Shown here: piece after piece, positions 38,456 to 51,100 of the stretch
Layout of the letters: every line of letters begins with the position of its first letter
Numbering within the stretch: the stretch's first letter is position 1
Source: Dasyornis broadbenti
Taxonomy: Eukaryota > Chordata > Aves > Passeriformes > Dasyornithidae
NCBI GenBank assembly: GCA_013397935.1
Contig: VZRN01001114.1
Coordinates: forward strand, 1,033,507-1,097,506
Length of the DNA stretch: 64,000 bases
Direction: 5' to 3'
Notes under the pieces: generated by a model
What the model was told of the DNA's origin: nothing
The model's input: only the letters and a program-made list of their open reading frames with translations
The model's database searches: none
Program-made: the position numbers and the translations under genes

Positions 38456-40616
38456 ACGTACTTCCTACCTATCCTGATTTTCACAAATGTCAAACAGGTT
38501 AATAACCTTGGCAGGGAGCATGAATATTCACCTCCCCACTTCAGGTGAGCAGACCAGGTCCCCTGCAGTTAGTCAATCAGAGGGATGCTCCATCCTCCTT
38601 ACAAGCAAACTGGGAGCAGAAGCCCATCTTCAGAGCCTCTAATTGCCCTTACCTCTCTCTCTCTCCCATGATCCCAGAGAAACTGCAGACCCTTATGTAG
38701 GCAGCTTGCTTCAGATGCCCAAGGAGGACAGTGTGTTCATCCTCCCATGTCCACAGGTAGAACAACACGTTTTCACATGTAATTGAGAACAGGTTTTTAC
38801 CTTAAGAATAATGACAGGCACTTATTTTGACATTTTTCGTATAAATAAGCTAATGAACAGTACTCTTAATATTCTAACAATCAATTGTAATCACACCAAT
38901 AATAACCATTTTCCCCTCATCAATAAATCAGTTTTACATACTTATGGGCCTTAGTGCAAAGGTGTGCATAATTGAAGTGCATATTGAAAGTGTTATGTAA
39001 GAAGAGGGTTTGATTTCTATTGTACATTTATGTTGCAGTTTTGTACTCAGGTGTATACATTACAGTGCCCAGTCCCTTTACAGAACCTTCACTCAGCACT
39101 TAGAAAATCCATTGAAGCTTTGGGCTTTTTACTTCTAAAAGCTGACCTTAAGTTAATTGCTTGCTTAGAAAGTCCTGTATGTCTCAGCGGCAGTCTTTTG
39201 GTATCTCAAGTGAAAGATTCATTGTGTGACACACTGTTAACCAAGGGAAAAGGAGTGAGATATCGCTCCTTTGGACACAATGAGGAGTATCAATCTACTT
39301 CTTTCCCTTTTGCAAGCTTGCATGCTCTGTGGTTGCTAGTGGATTGACCTAGTCTTCAACAAAGCATCTGTACAATTTTGAAATAGGTGAGAAGAGTAAG
39401 ACATGAAAAATTGTGGGGAAAAGTGCAGTAAGATGGATTTCAACTTGTAATTGCTTTGTGTAACCTTTCACAGTCCTGCAACTTGTCTCTGATACTCAAA
39501 AACATGATGTATTTTCTCCTATTTATTATTTGCAGTGGCATACTGAAAAAGAAAAAAAACAAAAACAGTGAGGTATGCCTCTGAGTCAAAATGGTCTTTG
39601 CCAGGAATAACAGCAGAGCTCTTGCACCAGTGCCTCATTAGTTTATGGAAAACAGGTCCCTAAGGAAATGATGGGGTGTAAATAAATTTAAAACAGTTTA
39701 GCCTTACGAGTAAAGGAGATGCCAGATTTTTAAAACAGTGGTGGCTCAATGATGCCTTAACACTGTGTTTCACGTACCATGAATTTTAGCTAGGTTCTCC
39801 AAAATGTTTGTAAGCACCACAGAGTGATACTATTACAGACACATACTTTTAACCTGCAAAGTGCATGTGTGCTCTTTGTCATCTCTAAGGGATATTTTTG
39901 CTAGCAACAACAATCCCTGTTAGATATATTTGACAGAGGCACAGAAGGATTGCTCTGCCCCTTGACACTCCAACCCCACTCTGTTCCATCCAACAAACTG
40001 TCTTGCTTTGCGTTCATGGGACATATACAAACATCACAGGGCCAGTGCAGAGCATGCTGAATAAAATCTTCTCTGGCTGACCAGGGAATTCAAAGTTTTG
40101 AACAAAATCCTACTGTCAGCAGAGACACACATGCAGATAGCTCACACAGGTTTCTGAAGATCCCACACCTGGAATCAGCCTAGCAACCACATTCAGTTCC
40201 TTCATGCCAGCTCCATGGATCTCAACTGCTGATCTAGTTTGTGATGAGTTTTTCCATTTGGAAAGATTCCAGACTTGGACATCCCCCTGGGTACCAAAGG
40301 GTACCAAGATGTCCAAAAAACAGGGGCCAACTCCACCCTAGGCAGTGAGACTTACACACATATATCCAGGAGTCCTTACACATCTTGAGAATGCCATCTT
40401 TCAGACAACAAATGTCTGAAAACAGATACAAAGGATTCACAAGTCAGACTTTAAGTTGGAGCTATATAAAATATTGTCTAAAATCATGTCAAGGACGTAT
40501 GAAATATTTGTTTAGGAAAGTAATTTAACAAGAGAGAAACAAAACCAGTGCCCAGAAGTTTAAATGAGAAAATTTCCAACAGCATAAAAAGACTAAATAA
40601 ATCACCAACATAAAAT
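38456..40616. other. Unique noncoding stretch
   Basis: AT-rich. The segment around 38800-38940 is especially AT-rich, with ATTA/TAAT-type motifs that could be a conserved noncoding element, though this cannot be judged from one genome. The largest frame is 105 codons (39030-39347) with no motif. Confidence 0.5.
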
Positions 40617-40790
40617 CCTTTGAAGCTCTATGTTCAGTGGCAAATAAATATCCTCTGTTGCAAACCCCAAGCAGGTCAGAGACAGCAAGAGAGAATACAG
40701 CTTTGTTATGTTTCAGATCATTGAAAAAAGGTGTTATTCAGCATCACATAAATGAGCTACCTACGGCCAAAACAACTGTGATATCCAAAC
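40617..40790 (+). repeat. Unidentified repeat family, copy 2 (apparently contiguous form)
   Basis: This is the counterpart of 25649-25836. The first part (to 40702) matches 25753-25836 directly. The second part (40690-40790) matches the reverse complement of 25649-25752, including ctttgttatgtttcagatca and a later atgagctaccta. Which arrangement is ancestral cannot be told from two copies. The outer limits are where similarity fades, so the true element may be longer. Confidence 0.8.
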
Positions 40791-43700
40791 CTCACATGCC
40801 ACCACTGTTGCAACTCCTCTCATGTATTCTGGTGAAGCAATAATCCTGTCTCGTGTTATAAAATACAGGCAGGAGGCAGTACCTTATTCAAAGGTGATAC
40901 TCAGGCACATTTTAAATTCTAAGTCTCAAAATTCATGGCAACTGTATTTCTGTGTCTATTAATAAGATATCCCTTATTGCTCAAGGCTTCAGTGTAGCCA
41001 TCTGACAGCAATACGCCCTGTTTCCACTTAACACATAGGAGCAAGATTACATCCATCCTGAGCTGCCAAAAATTTATGAAGCAAAAATTCTCTAGAGAAA
41101 GCCATAACTTTATATAACATTACTGGATATTTACATTTACAGTGGGACATGGGACTTCTCCATTAGCAGATATGTGTGAGAAAATATGTGAACCCAGCCA
41201 TCCTCCTTGTGCCTGTACATCTGGGAAAGCTACTGCATATCAGAGATTTCATCTGAAGGCTGCAATAACTGTTTTTACTGGCTCTGGTCTTCCTCTAAGC
41301 CAGTATCAGCATTGAAAACTTGTTTTTACAATGTATTTCCCTGTTTTGGAGATGGGAATGCAGTTAATCCCCATTGCCACCACCAGGAATAAACGCAGTT
41401 ACAGACGTGAATATCAGGAGTAAGCAGCCATTTCAGAGATTCACTCAGATCACTCATGTTTCATTTTTGACACCCAAAGATGTTCAGCACAAAGAATTTC
41501 CCAAGAGAGTCTGTGAAGCTGTAAAAATGGGGCACCTTTGGAAAAGCCACATATTTCTATGTGCCAATTTGAGCAGGACAGTTTCATGCTGAAATTTTTG
41601 TGACCATGGACAAGTTTCCCCTTGCCTTTGCTTCATAGGATGCAGAGCAGAGAGACAGCATGCTCCCACCATCACCCAGGAAGAACAATGCAGGTTGTCC
41701 AACACCACCTTCGGCCCAGGCAAGACAAGGAGGAGGGCTGGAAAAGCTCTGCCAGACTTGACAAGGTGGAACTTCTTACAAGTGAGTTTTTGAGATATTG
41801 CAGGAAAGATTTTTCTGCAGGAATAGACATACGTGTCTTGAGTATTGCTGAATAAAAATTAAAAAATAAAAGCATTTGGAATCCTATCACAGACAAATGC
41901 AGGATAAGCATTTTTATTTTCTCATTAGGATACTTTAGTTCAGACAAACTGTATTAATGAACATTCCCAGCAACTTCTGTGGAGGATTTCAGACATCCTC
42001 AGAGAAGGGCAGAGGAGGCTGGCTGTGTCAGTGCTGACCACCAAAACTGCACTCCAAGGCCAGGCATTGCAACAAAATTGTATCTGCTTAACTAAACCAG
42101 CCAAGGTGAAAGAAGAATCCTCCCAGGTCTATGAGTGTCCTTGTAATCCAGTTGTATCTTCTCTGTCCAGCCTCATATTCAAGGCTGAGAAGCACCATCA
42201 CATTCTGGGGTAAATATTTCACTAGCACAAATGCAGTTCTCCAGAGAGTGAATGTTGTGCCCATTCTCTCTTATTTACTGGTCCAGGTGAAGAACTGGTT
42301 GCCACTGGCATAACAAGCACTGCCCTGGCATACTCAAGGCCCAGAGCCATGCTTCAGGCAGAACTTCCCTGCAGAGCCAGCCCAAAGCAGTGCACAGCCC
42401 CAAGCATCCCTCCCATGCAGCACTTTTAGGCAAGCTGGGTGCTACAGACACATCTTCAGCACACTAGCTAATACTTCTGATGTCTTCACGGCTCCTTGTG
42501 CACCTGAAAAGCCCTCCTGGTTCAGGAGTGCTTTTTGAGGGGACAGCGAGGGCAGGGGCTGCCTGCACTGCCTCTGGCAAAGCAAAAGCAGCAGAACAGG
42601 GCAGTGTGGGTCAGCAGGGTCTCAAGACACATTGTACTTCTGGATTTCCTGTAACTTCATCTCTCAGGTCTACTGAAAAAGGTGCACAGTCTAGTGGGAG
42701 ACACACACACACAGAGGAATGTGTCTGAACTAAAGTATCCTAAGGAGAAAAGAAAAAGGCTTATCCTGCATTTCTCTGTGGACAAATCATAGGATTCCAA
42801 AATGTTATTACTTTTTTTTTTATTCAGCAACACACAGAGGAATAAGCTTAATGCTAGGTTACCAGCAAGAGCCTGCTTCACACTCCCCAATAGCTTGAGG
42901 ACTAACTGATCCCACACAAGGTGCCAGGGGTCTCCAGTTACAGCTAAATAGGTGACACACCACAACAGCAAGCTTTCCAGTGTTCTCAGGCCTTCAAACA
43001 GACTTGAGCTGGATTCAAGTTTGGAGGTAAGAAAAAGACTTTTAGTCAACTGAAGTAGCTATAGACCAAATACAGTTAACTGGTGCAGTATTATTCGGGC
43101 ATTAAGACTAGAAAATTGCCAGAAAACACGTCTGATTCCAAACTCCAGGCCCAAGAGCCTGAGATAGTAGGTGATCCTTAAAATTGTAAAGTACACTTAA
43201 TTCAACACCACTTCATGTCTAAATAGTTTGAACCTTCATTTAACATTTAACTAGAACAGTCTAACATATTCCAATCCTCAGTGGGTTTCCAGTGACTAAA
43301 TTATACAATAAATTGAATGAAAAGGGTTAAAGAGGTAGGACTCAAGGCAGTATTTGTTCCTCCTCATTTGCTTTTGTGTGTCACTTGGATTTAGCTGTAA
43401 CAACATTCCATAAAATACTGGTGCATATTCAGCGATGCCTCTGGAACAAAAAAATATGATGATAGGAGATCTTGCTACAGCTTCTGCTATTAAGTCTTTG
43501 GGAGAGGTGAGAAGAGATTGCTCATTAAATAAGTGTTATAAAGCATTCAGCACTGACAGACTAGTTCAGAAGTAGAAAGTCAAAGATCAACTGTTCCCAC
43601 TAGAAAAGTATCCATCGCAGCCACGCAGTTACTATTGCCTGCTGCCACAGCACCCTTCTCAGAAACTGCGGAGAAATCTCGGGGAAGCTACAGAAACAAA

Positions 43701-46700
43701 AACAACAGTGATTAATCAGTACAGCAGTCCATCAAGGAGTCCAGATGACAAGGCAACCCAGAGAGCAGTCCTGTGCACAGAGAAGAAAGTATCTGGAAGC
43801 TGCTTCTACTGCATCCTTGTGCCATGCACTAATGAGCATACATATGTAGACTGAGGAAGAAAACAGTCTTTGGGTCTGTTTCAGCTGATGAAACAGTTCA
43901 TACAAAAATTAGAGTAATTTTAATTGTGTCTTGAAGGCAACCAAAAAAAAATCACTTCTCCTACATTTTCATCTGTACTTAAAGTATCTAATGTGCTCTA
44001 CAACAGAATATACTGTAAATATTACTGAAAAGCAGAATCTGATTCATAAATTATTGGCATTCTGTGCCAGACAAGCTTGTACTAATGTTTAAAGAAGCAG
44101 ATCACCTGGGAGAAATGTGTTCTACAAGTTGCAGGGGAAACTAAAGAGACAATTAATGGGCATTGGCTGTGCAGCACATATTGTTCCCATGTTGTTCAGG
44201 CCAAAGTTGACTGCCTGCCAATAGATATAGAAGTAATTGTCAGCAAGATTTACAGTTACTTTTTCATTTCCACAGTTAAAGTAAAAAGGTTGAAGGAGTT
44301 ATGTGATTTGTTGAAGGTCTATGCTAACAACTGATCAACCACAGCATCCTGCACTGGTAATTGGTAAAGAACACAGACTTCACATTTTTCTTGATTCTGG
44401 AAATTGTTCTTCATGGCAGAAAGCTGAATTGCCTTCTGATCGTCAGCAACTAGTTTTTTTATTTTACATATCCATTCATAAAGCCATCCTTTCTGTTGCC
44501 AAACTAGGCACCAGGAAAGTTCTAATTCTACCAGTGATGGAAAAAAAGAGTATTTTTTAGCAAACTGCACTTTCATGTAATGAAATTAATGGTGTGGTCT
44601 TTCAACTTGTGGCAGAACTGCTAGCAGCTCCTGAATTGGCCACTCTTGTATGTGAATGTGGATGGGGTTATTTAATTAGACATGTTAGACTACAGCCTGA
44701 TGATACATATCTCCACTTTGCAAAATTATAAAATGGGAAAGTAAACACCCTCTGAATGTCCAGGAAGTTGGTAAAAATAATCATGTAATAGCAGAAGGTT
44801 AGAATTATCTTTGCATTCTTTAGGAAATCCTTTTGCCAATACTATTACATGGGTATGACTGCATTTATCATTCACACACAGAAAACAGAAGATACAAATT
44901 ACTCTGAAGGAACAAAAATCCAGAAATCCCATTACTTTTTTCCAGGCTGCAAAAGGGATAAACAACAATCCAGGATCAGTCTGGAGACCCAAGCAGTCAA
45001 TCTGCAATGTGTCTAGAAGATTGGAGAAGGATTCATAAGATCTTCTCTTTGGTGGCTTTCTGGAGTATCTCCAGAAACTTGGGTAAATTCCCTTCCTGGT
45101 ATATGGAAGGCAATGAGATGCATCATGCCATCAAGGTCAAGGACATCCATTACTAGACTACCTTTTGCAAAAATGTCTGTACCTCTTTACTGCTTCCTTC
45201 ACAGCTCCTCCTGGACAGTCCTACAGCCTTCTCTTCTTGGTAAACTGGGGCTCACAGGAGAGCAGTGCTTCCACTTTCCTTATTCCCAGCTAACACAGCA
45301 TGCAACAAGCTTTGGCTGGTTTGTAGCTGCACCCTGCTGGCTAGTGTTCGCTTTGTGCTCTGACAGTGCAACCTATGACACAAGTGGTCTTTCAGCCTTC
45401 TCTGAATGGGGTCTCCACCTTCTGAAGGAGAATGCAATTTGTAAATACGATTCTGAAACAGTCTGGTGCTATCCACACACATTTGTGAAAACATTTCATA
45501 AGCCATCTCAGCTGGAAGCAGGCCTAACTGTCCTCTAGCAGAGGTGAAGTTCTTTGTTATGGCCAGTGTAAGCAGAGCTTAACTTCAGCAGAAGTTAATT
45601 GGGCTGATTTAGAGGCAACTCTGAATTTGTAGGATGAATCCATTACGATTTGTACTCCCACCAGCATTTAGTACTGTGGTAAATATTACTCTTTAGAGTA
45701 ATTGCTGTGTGTTTGTAACAGACATTCTGCAGGCCAGAATTAATAGGTTACAGTCCCTCAGTAGTGCCAGACTCAGAAATGAAGGCAAATTTGATGTATC
45801 AAATTAAGGGCAAAAAGTGATGATGATGCTTAGTAAACATGAAAATGGATTTGGAGATATTTGATGACATTTTTCAGTCTTCCAACCCATGGAAAGGAAA
45901 TGTGAAAATTCTAATAAAACCTCACACATTATTTTGACTAGTCATGGGGCTAAGGGATCCCAGGGCTGATCGTGGACTCTGAGAGGCTTTTCATCATCCT
46001 TCATTATCTAGTGTACTTCATTAAAATGAGTAACAGAAGAAAGAGTAGTTCAAGCTTCAGACTCAAAAATCGGTAGAACATAAAACTTCTGTGTGTTTAC
46101 ACTAGAAGAGAGCCAAGTTAAGTCTGGACTCTTGAAACAAAACTGGCCAGGTATTTCTTCCTCCAGAAATACTATTGTCGTGATATGTGAGGGAGAAAAA
46201 GTCAGAGGGAAAAAATCCGTTTCTGCTCTACTGCAGAGAAAACTTTCCCTCTAGCAATACAAACATCAATTCTTAGTTCAAATCATCAGCACTGATGCTC
46301 CATGACTCCATTGTATCCACATTCCAGAATCTTCCAAGAAGGGTACCTACTAACCTCCGTCTTTAAGGAGAGATTTTTTTAAGATGGGCCTTTTGGAAAC
46401 CATGAAACGTGTGCCTTCTTAATCAGTTACCTGTATGCTAAATCTGTACAACTTGGCACACATTAGCACACATTACCCCTGCTCAGTAATGCTTCCTCAA
46501 CATTCTGCTTCCATTTTCCACACCACGCAGTGACCACAGAGATTGACAATAGATAACATGAGACCTTCAGGCTAACATTAACTCAAAGGTGGGTAACACT
46601 CTCTCTTAGCAAGTAAGAAACCATATCACAGCAGGGACCCACTATGGCCAAATGCTGGGGAAATAATTTTCCCAGAATAACTGTCTTCACTTTTACACAG

Positions 46701-46716
46701 AGAAAAAGGGGGAAAG
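40791..46716. other. Unique noncoding stretch
   Basis: Open frames up to 141 codons (45113-45538, plus) and 130 codons (42657-43049, minus) have no recognised domain. The segment 42480-42640 is moderately GC-rich. No transposon was firmly recognised. Confidence 0.5.
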
Positions 46717-46734
46717 AAAAAAAAAAAAAAAAAA
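46717..46734. repeat. Poly(A) run of 18
   Basis: An uninterrupted 18-nt A tract just upstream of an old CR1 fragment. It is not the tail of that element, because CR1 lacks poly(A) and the tract is on its 5' side. Confidence 0.95.
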
Positions 46735-46747
46735 CCTAAGAATATTA

Positions 46748-47085
46748 AGAGGTTTAGAAAACATGACCTATGAGGAAAAAGCTGAAGGAACTGGGTCTGT
46801 TTAGTCTAGAAAAGAGGAGACTAAAGGGGCACATGATAACAGTCTTCCAGTATGAAAAAGGCTGTTGGAGACAGATATGATGAACTGTTCTCTGTGGCCA
46901 CAGAGAAAAGGATGACAAATGAATTTGCAGTAAAGAAGATTCCAGAGCAATGCAGGAAATGAGGGAAATAGTTTTCAGTCTAGGAGGTCAGAGTGAGCAG
47001 TGGACCAAAGCTCCAACCTATTGGGGAAGACAGTGCAGATTTTTAAGAACAAACCAGACACATCATGGAATCCGGCTGTGATTCT
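46748..47085 (+). mobile_element. Old CR1 LINE fragment
   Basis: The phrases 'ctatgaggaaaaagctgaag', 'gaactgggtctgtttagtct', 'aaaagaggagactaaagggg' and 'cagtcttccagtatgaaaaa' follow the C-terminal ORF2 region of CR1. Divergence is higher than in the 29-kb copy, and the frame is lost. The terminal octamer repeat is not seen at its right end, so the 3' end is missing or eroded beyond recognition. Confidence 0.75.
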
Positions 47086-48107
47086 TGACTGGGACACTTT
47101 GTGACTCCTGCAGTCCTGCGGTTTTTTGACTATGCTTTGATACAGATCATCCTCACATAGAATTCAATGGGTTTCTCAGTCAAATCAAAACTTCAAAATC
47201 AAAATAGAAAGTTGCAAATCAGATCACAATCAGATTAGTCAGTTAGAACTAAACTTTTGTTCCTAACCCTGACTGTATAAAGAACAATTGCTAAAAGAAG
47301 TAGGAATTGGACGTGCTGTATCTTCATGCTTTAGCTTCAGAAGATAGACCACTTGTGTGACAACATAAAGAGAAGTCTCTTGGGTGTGCCTGAGTGATAA
47401 AATACAATTCCTTGGCAGCAGCAGACCCAACAAGACTGTAAAGCTGGTTACAATGTTGTAAATCCAAGGTAGCGCAGAAGAAATCAGTAGATTTATAACA
47501 GCATAATTGTGATCAGCATAGAAGCCATTGTATTTTCACTTGGGAAACAGTAGTTAAGCATTCAGCAAAGGTTCTGTTTTCTCCCTTCAAGGTGTTCACA
47601 TGATTCTTTGACACATTGCTGGTTTTCTTCCATGCTCAGACTTCACGTTTTTTTACTCAGAGATTTCAGTGAACTTTTAGGATGTCAGGAAAAAGATCAC
47701 AAGGGTAAACCATACATCTGGTTGTTCAGGTGTTTTCAGACTTTGTTGTGATGTGTTCTGTCTCAAGCTCACTTCCACAAGCGATGGCTTCCCAAAAACC
47801 CTGGCAGTGCCAACATACCTTGAGCAAGCCTGGAGTGCCTGTAAGAGAGACAAACGTGCCGACCACTAGCTCATCTGTATTATTCTACACACATTCCTAA
47901 GTTATGGCTGCCTCCAGGTCTGTTTTAAACTCTCTACTGAAATATTCCTATAGAGCATGTCTAATTGGCTGTTGTTTGAACATTGCATGGGCCCCCTGTT
48001 TGAAAAGACCCTTTTCAACTCATCTGTAGTGTGTACCACAAACTGTTGCCAGTCCCTTGAAGACACCTATAACATGAATAAATGTAAAAGACAGAAACAC
48101 ATGGGGA
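47086..48107. other. Noncoding sequence between two CR1 fragments
   Basis: About 1 kb of unique sequence with no recognised feature. It is too long, and not obviously a transposon, to say whether the two CR1 fragments were once one copy. Confidence 0.5.
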
Positions 48108-48198
48108 CAAGGTTTAATGGTGACATGGCAGTGCTGGATTAATGGTTGGATTCGATGATCTTAGAGGTCTTTTCCAACCTAAATGATTCTATGATTCT
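48108..48198 (+). mobile_element. CR1-type 3' terminal fragment
   Basis: The sequence 'gacatggcagtgctggatta', then 'ggttggattcgatgatctta', 'gaggtcttttccaacctaaa' and gattctatgattct is a typical CR1 3' end with its octamer repeats. Only about 90 bp is present, consistent with extreme 5' truncation at insertion. Confidence 0.85.
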
Positions 48199-51100
48199 AA
48201 ACAAAACGGATTTTGATTTCTTGACTTCTAACATGGCTCTATGCTCCCCTATCCTCAGCTATTCTCCAAAGGAGAGTCAATGGGCTTAGGACAAGACTTG
48301 TGAAAAGGCTGTTAAAAACTGGAGTCTAGACCCCAAGGAAACCTGCAGTTGGATGAACCCTAGGTCATATTTCCTCAGTTAGCCTTTGACAACAGTTCCT
48401 CAAGTTGTGCTGTTATCAGATCTAAGTAAGCGTGGACTTGTTCCATCTCACCTTTCCATTTGTCCTATTCACAGAGCTCGACTGAATGACTTATTTATTT
48501 TACAGATAAGAAGATACTTTTTGGGCCATCTGTAATCCTCCTGCTCCTCACCAAAATGAACAATCAATACCTTCTTTCAGTGTAATTCTGGCAAGTTACG
48601 AACAATTTCCAAGTCCTTCTTCCATCATCAGCATGCTGCATCTGGAGGTTTCTACATAGATAAACCTCAGTAGGCAGAACCTGCTTGTCACCAGCACAGC
48701 TGGGCTAAGTTGCCCACACACTCAAATGCTGCTTACTCTGAAGTCATAAAGCCTTAGGGACACAGAAACTGCAGAATATCATAGGCCCTAGCTCAGATAC
48801 AAGTATTTCCAACCAGTAGGACACAAAACTATGCAGGACCTAGAAACTCAGATGAGGGTCTTGAAAATCAAAAACTATCTCGGAGATAAAGAACTGCATT
48901 TGTTTTTTGAGAATTTTTTTTTTACCTTTTTTAAAACAAAAATAGTGTGCTCCAACTCCGTGCATATGATCCGTGTAAACTGAATGCATAACCTTCAAAA
49001 CATGCAAAAACTGGGATTTCCATCTGTACTTAGGGCTCAGTTTATCATGTTCTCAATAAAGTCATGGGAGAGATCCATTTCAACAAGGTAGAGGTAACAG
49101 CAGTTAGAATAAGAGCTCTGGAAAACAACATAGAATGGTAGCTTGATTGCTTGAAAGAAATTCTCTTACTTGCTCAATAGGGATTCAATATCTGCCTTTT
49201 TTTTTCCCTCCCAGCCCTGTCTTACTGCTCTTGCTCTGTCCTTCTTTTACCATTCTATCCACTTGCCAGTCATTTTCCTGTTGCACTTAGCCACAGGAGA
49301 GTCCCAAGTTCCCCTTATAAGCCCCAGAGGAACTCAAATATCAGAATAAACAAGGAAAGCCTAACTTGCACAATGACGCCAATAGCAGTTTTCAACATGT
49401 CAATAAGAACATTGAAACTGTGTTTGGGAGGAGACTTGATAATGTATTAACTCTACTGGTGGGCCATGCATTAGGTTTTTAATTATACATATATTTATAT
49501 ACTTTTAATTTTAATCACACTAAATCAGAGATATTTAATATTTTAGTTCTAAGGAGACATTCAGCAATTAAAAATATTGCTGATTTTTCATGGACATAAA
49601 TACTACTAACACTTAGCTCCTTAATCATCAAGAAACATATTTCATATGTCACCACTGATCCATCACATAATGGTTGCTGTAGTGAAAAAGAAAGAGAAGA
49701 AAAATTTTGTGTTCTGCATACACACTGGTGAACAGCAGAGTTGAGAGTTAGCTAATTTCTTTCTAGATTCATTACATTCAGGTCCAATTAATTTGCAAGG
49801 TGCATGGCTTTTGCAAAGTGACTGAGCTCTGTAGAGCTGTTATAAAAATAATCTATTTGCAAAGGGTTGAGGTAATGTGTGGACCAGCACATGACATTTC
49901 CCACTCATACAGGAAAGAGTAAAAACATGGCATTTCCAGTCATAGATGTTATGATCATTCCCAGATGGTGTCAGAAAATATCTGCAGTGATGCCAAACAA
50001 AGAACTGATCACTCTTCCTTATGTTGAAAAAACAATAAGGTGTGCATTGAATTACTATCAAATTAATCTCAAATTTCACCATGTGTTTGTGCAGATATAT
50101 ACCCTTTATGGGCACATGGAAGCATATACTGATAAAAGATTGGCAAGAAGGAATTTCTTCCAATTATGAAGCTTCACAGTAAAAAAATCATATCGAACTC
50201 TGTGGATGTGTTAATGAAAAAGTGGGCATGCTCCAAAGAAATGAAAATTTAAATGTACATTCAATGTGGTCTATTCTGGAAGAACCAAGAGGAGAAAGAG
50301 AATTCAAGTTACTTAAGATATTTCAAGTGTTTTTGTCAGGAAAACACCCTTGTGCCCCTCAGCCTTACTCATGTAGCAAACTTGGTGTCACTCAGACAAT
50401 TTTTAGACATGCAATAAATGTGTTGAACAACAGAACTTTGTAAAAAGCATAAACTTAGGAGTTTTACTCATGTTTGGAAACATTTTACAGCTGGGATTAA
50501 AAAACAGAAAAACTATTTTTTGTGTTGAAACTTTTCATTTAGCAAAAGGGATATTTGTTTTGCAAAACATCATTTTTAATATTCTCTAACAGAGACTCAT
50601 CAGCTCTTGGTTTTGAACTGATGTTTCTTTTTTCAAAAATCAACTTGTAAGTCTCTGTGGGTGACAAAATGGTGTGGAGGTAAAGACCACCTGACTCACA
50701 TCCACCAGGAAAAGAACTGTGGTATGAAGGTACAGCTAGGGAACCATAAGTTCAGATCTGCCACCTAAAGGAGAAAATGCACTCATTTTGGTCAGAGCTC
50801 TACAAAGCCCTTCTTTTTGTATGCACACACATCCCAAAGTCCAGCCTGGATTCCAAAGGCTCCTTAATTTTTGAATAGTCTCAAAAGTGTGTTAAAAGCT
50901 TTACAAAGAAGACAAATGTCACCTTTAAGGTTTTACAGGCCTTAAGCACACAATCTGTTACTTAGAAATGTCAGAAGTAGTTCTCGCTCATACAGTACTA
51001 AGTATAAAAGTGGCTTCAATAACTTCATACATATTGGTGAACATGGGTAAAATTCTTTAGGAATGCAGAAGTTCATATCAATTTATTATAACTGGGTTTT

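Noticed and set aside
44270..44340. Possible further MIR-like core
   Set aside because: Only the gtgatttg phrase and spacing fit. The rest is too diverged to support a call.
25379..45597. Shared 16-mer aacttcagcagaagtt at about 25.38 kb and 45.58 kb
   Set aside because: The 16-mer is itself nearly palindromic, the flanks do not match, and one such coincidence is expected in 64 kb.
46717..46734. Poly(A) run as a retrocopy tail
   Set aside because: No retrocopy body or target duplication was found on its 5' side, and the adjacent CR1 does not use poly(A).
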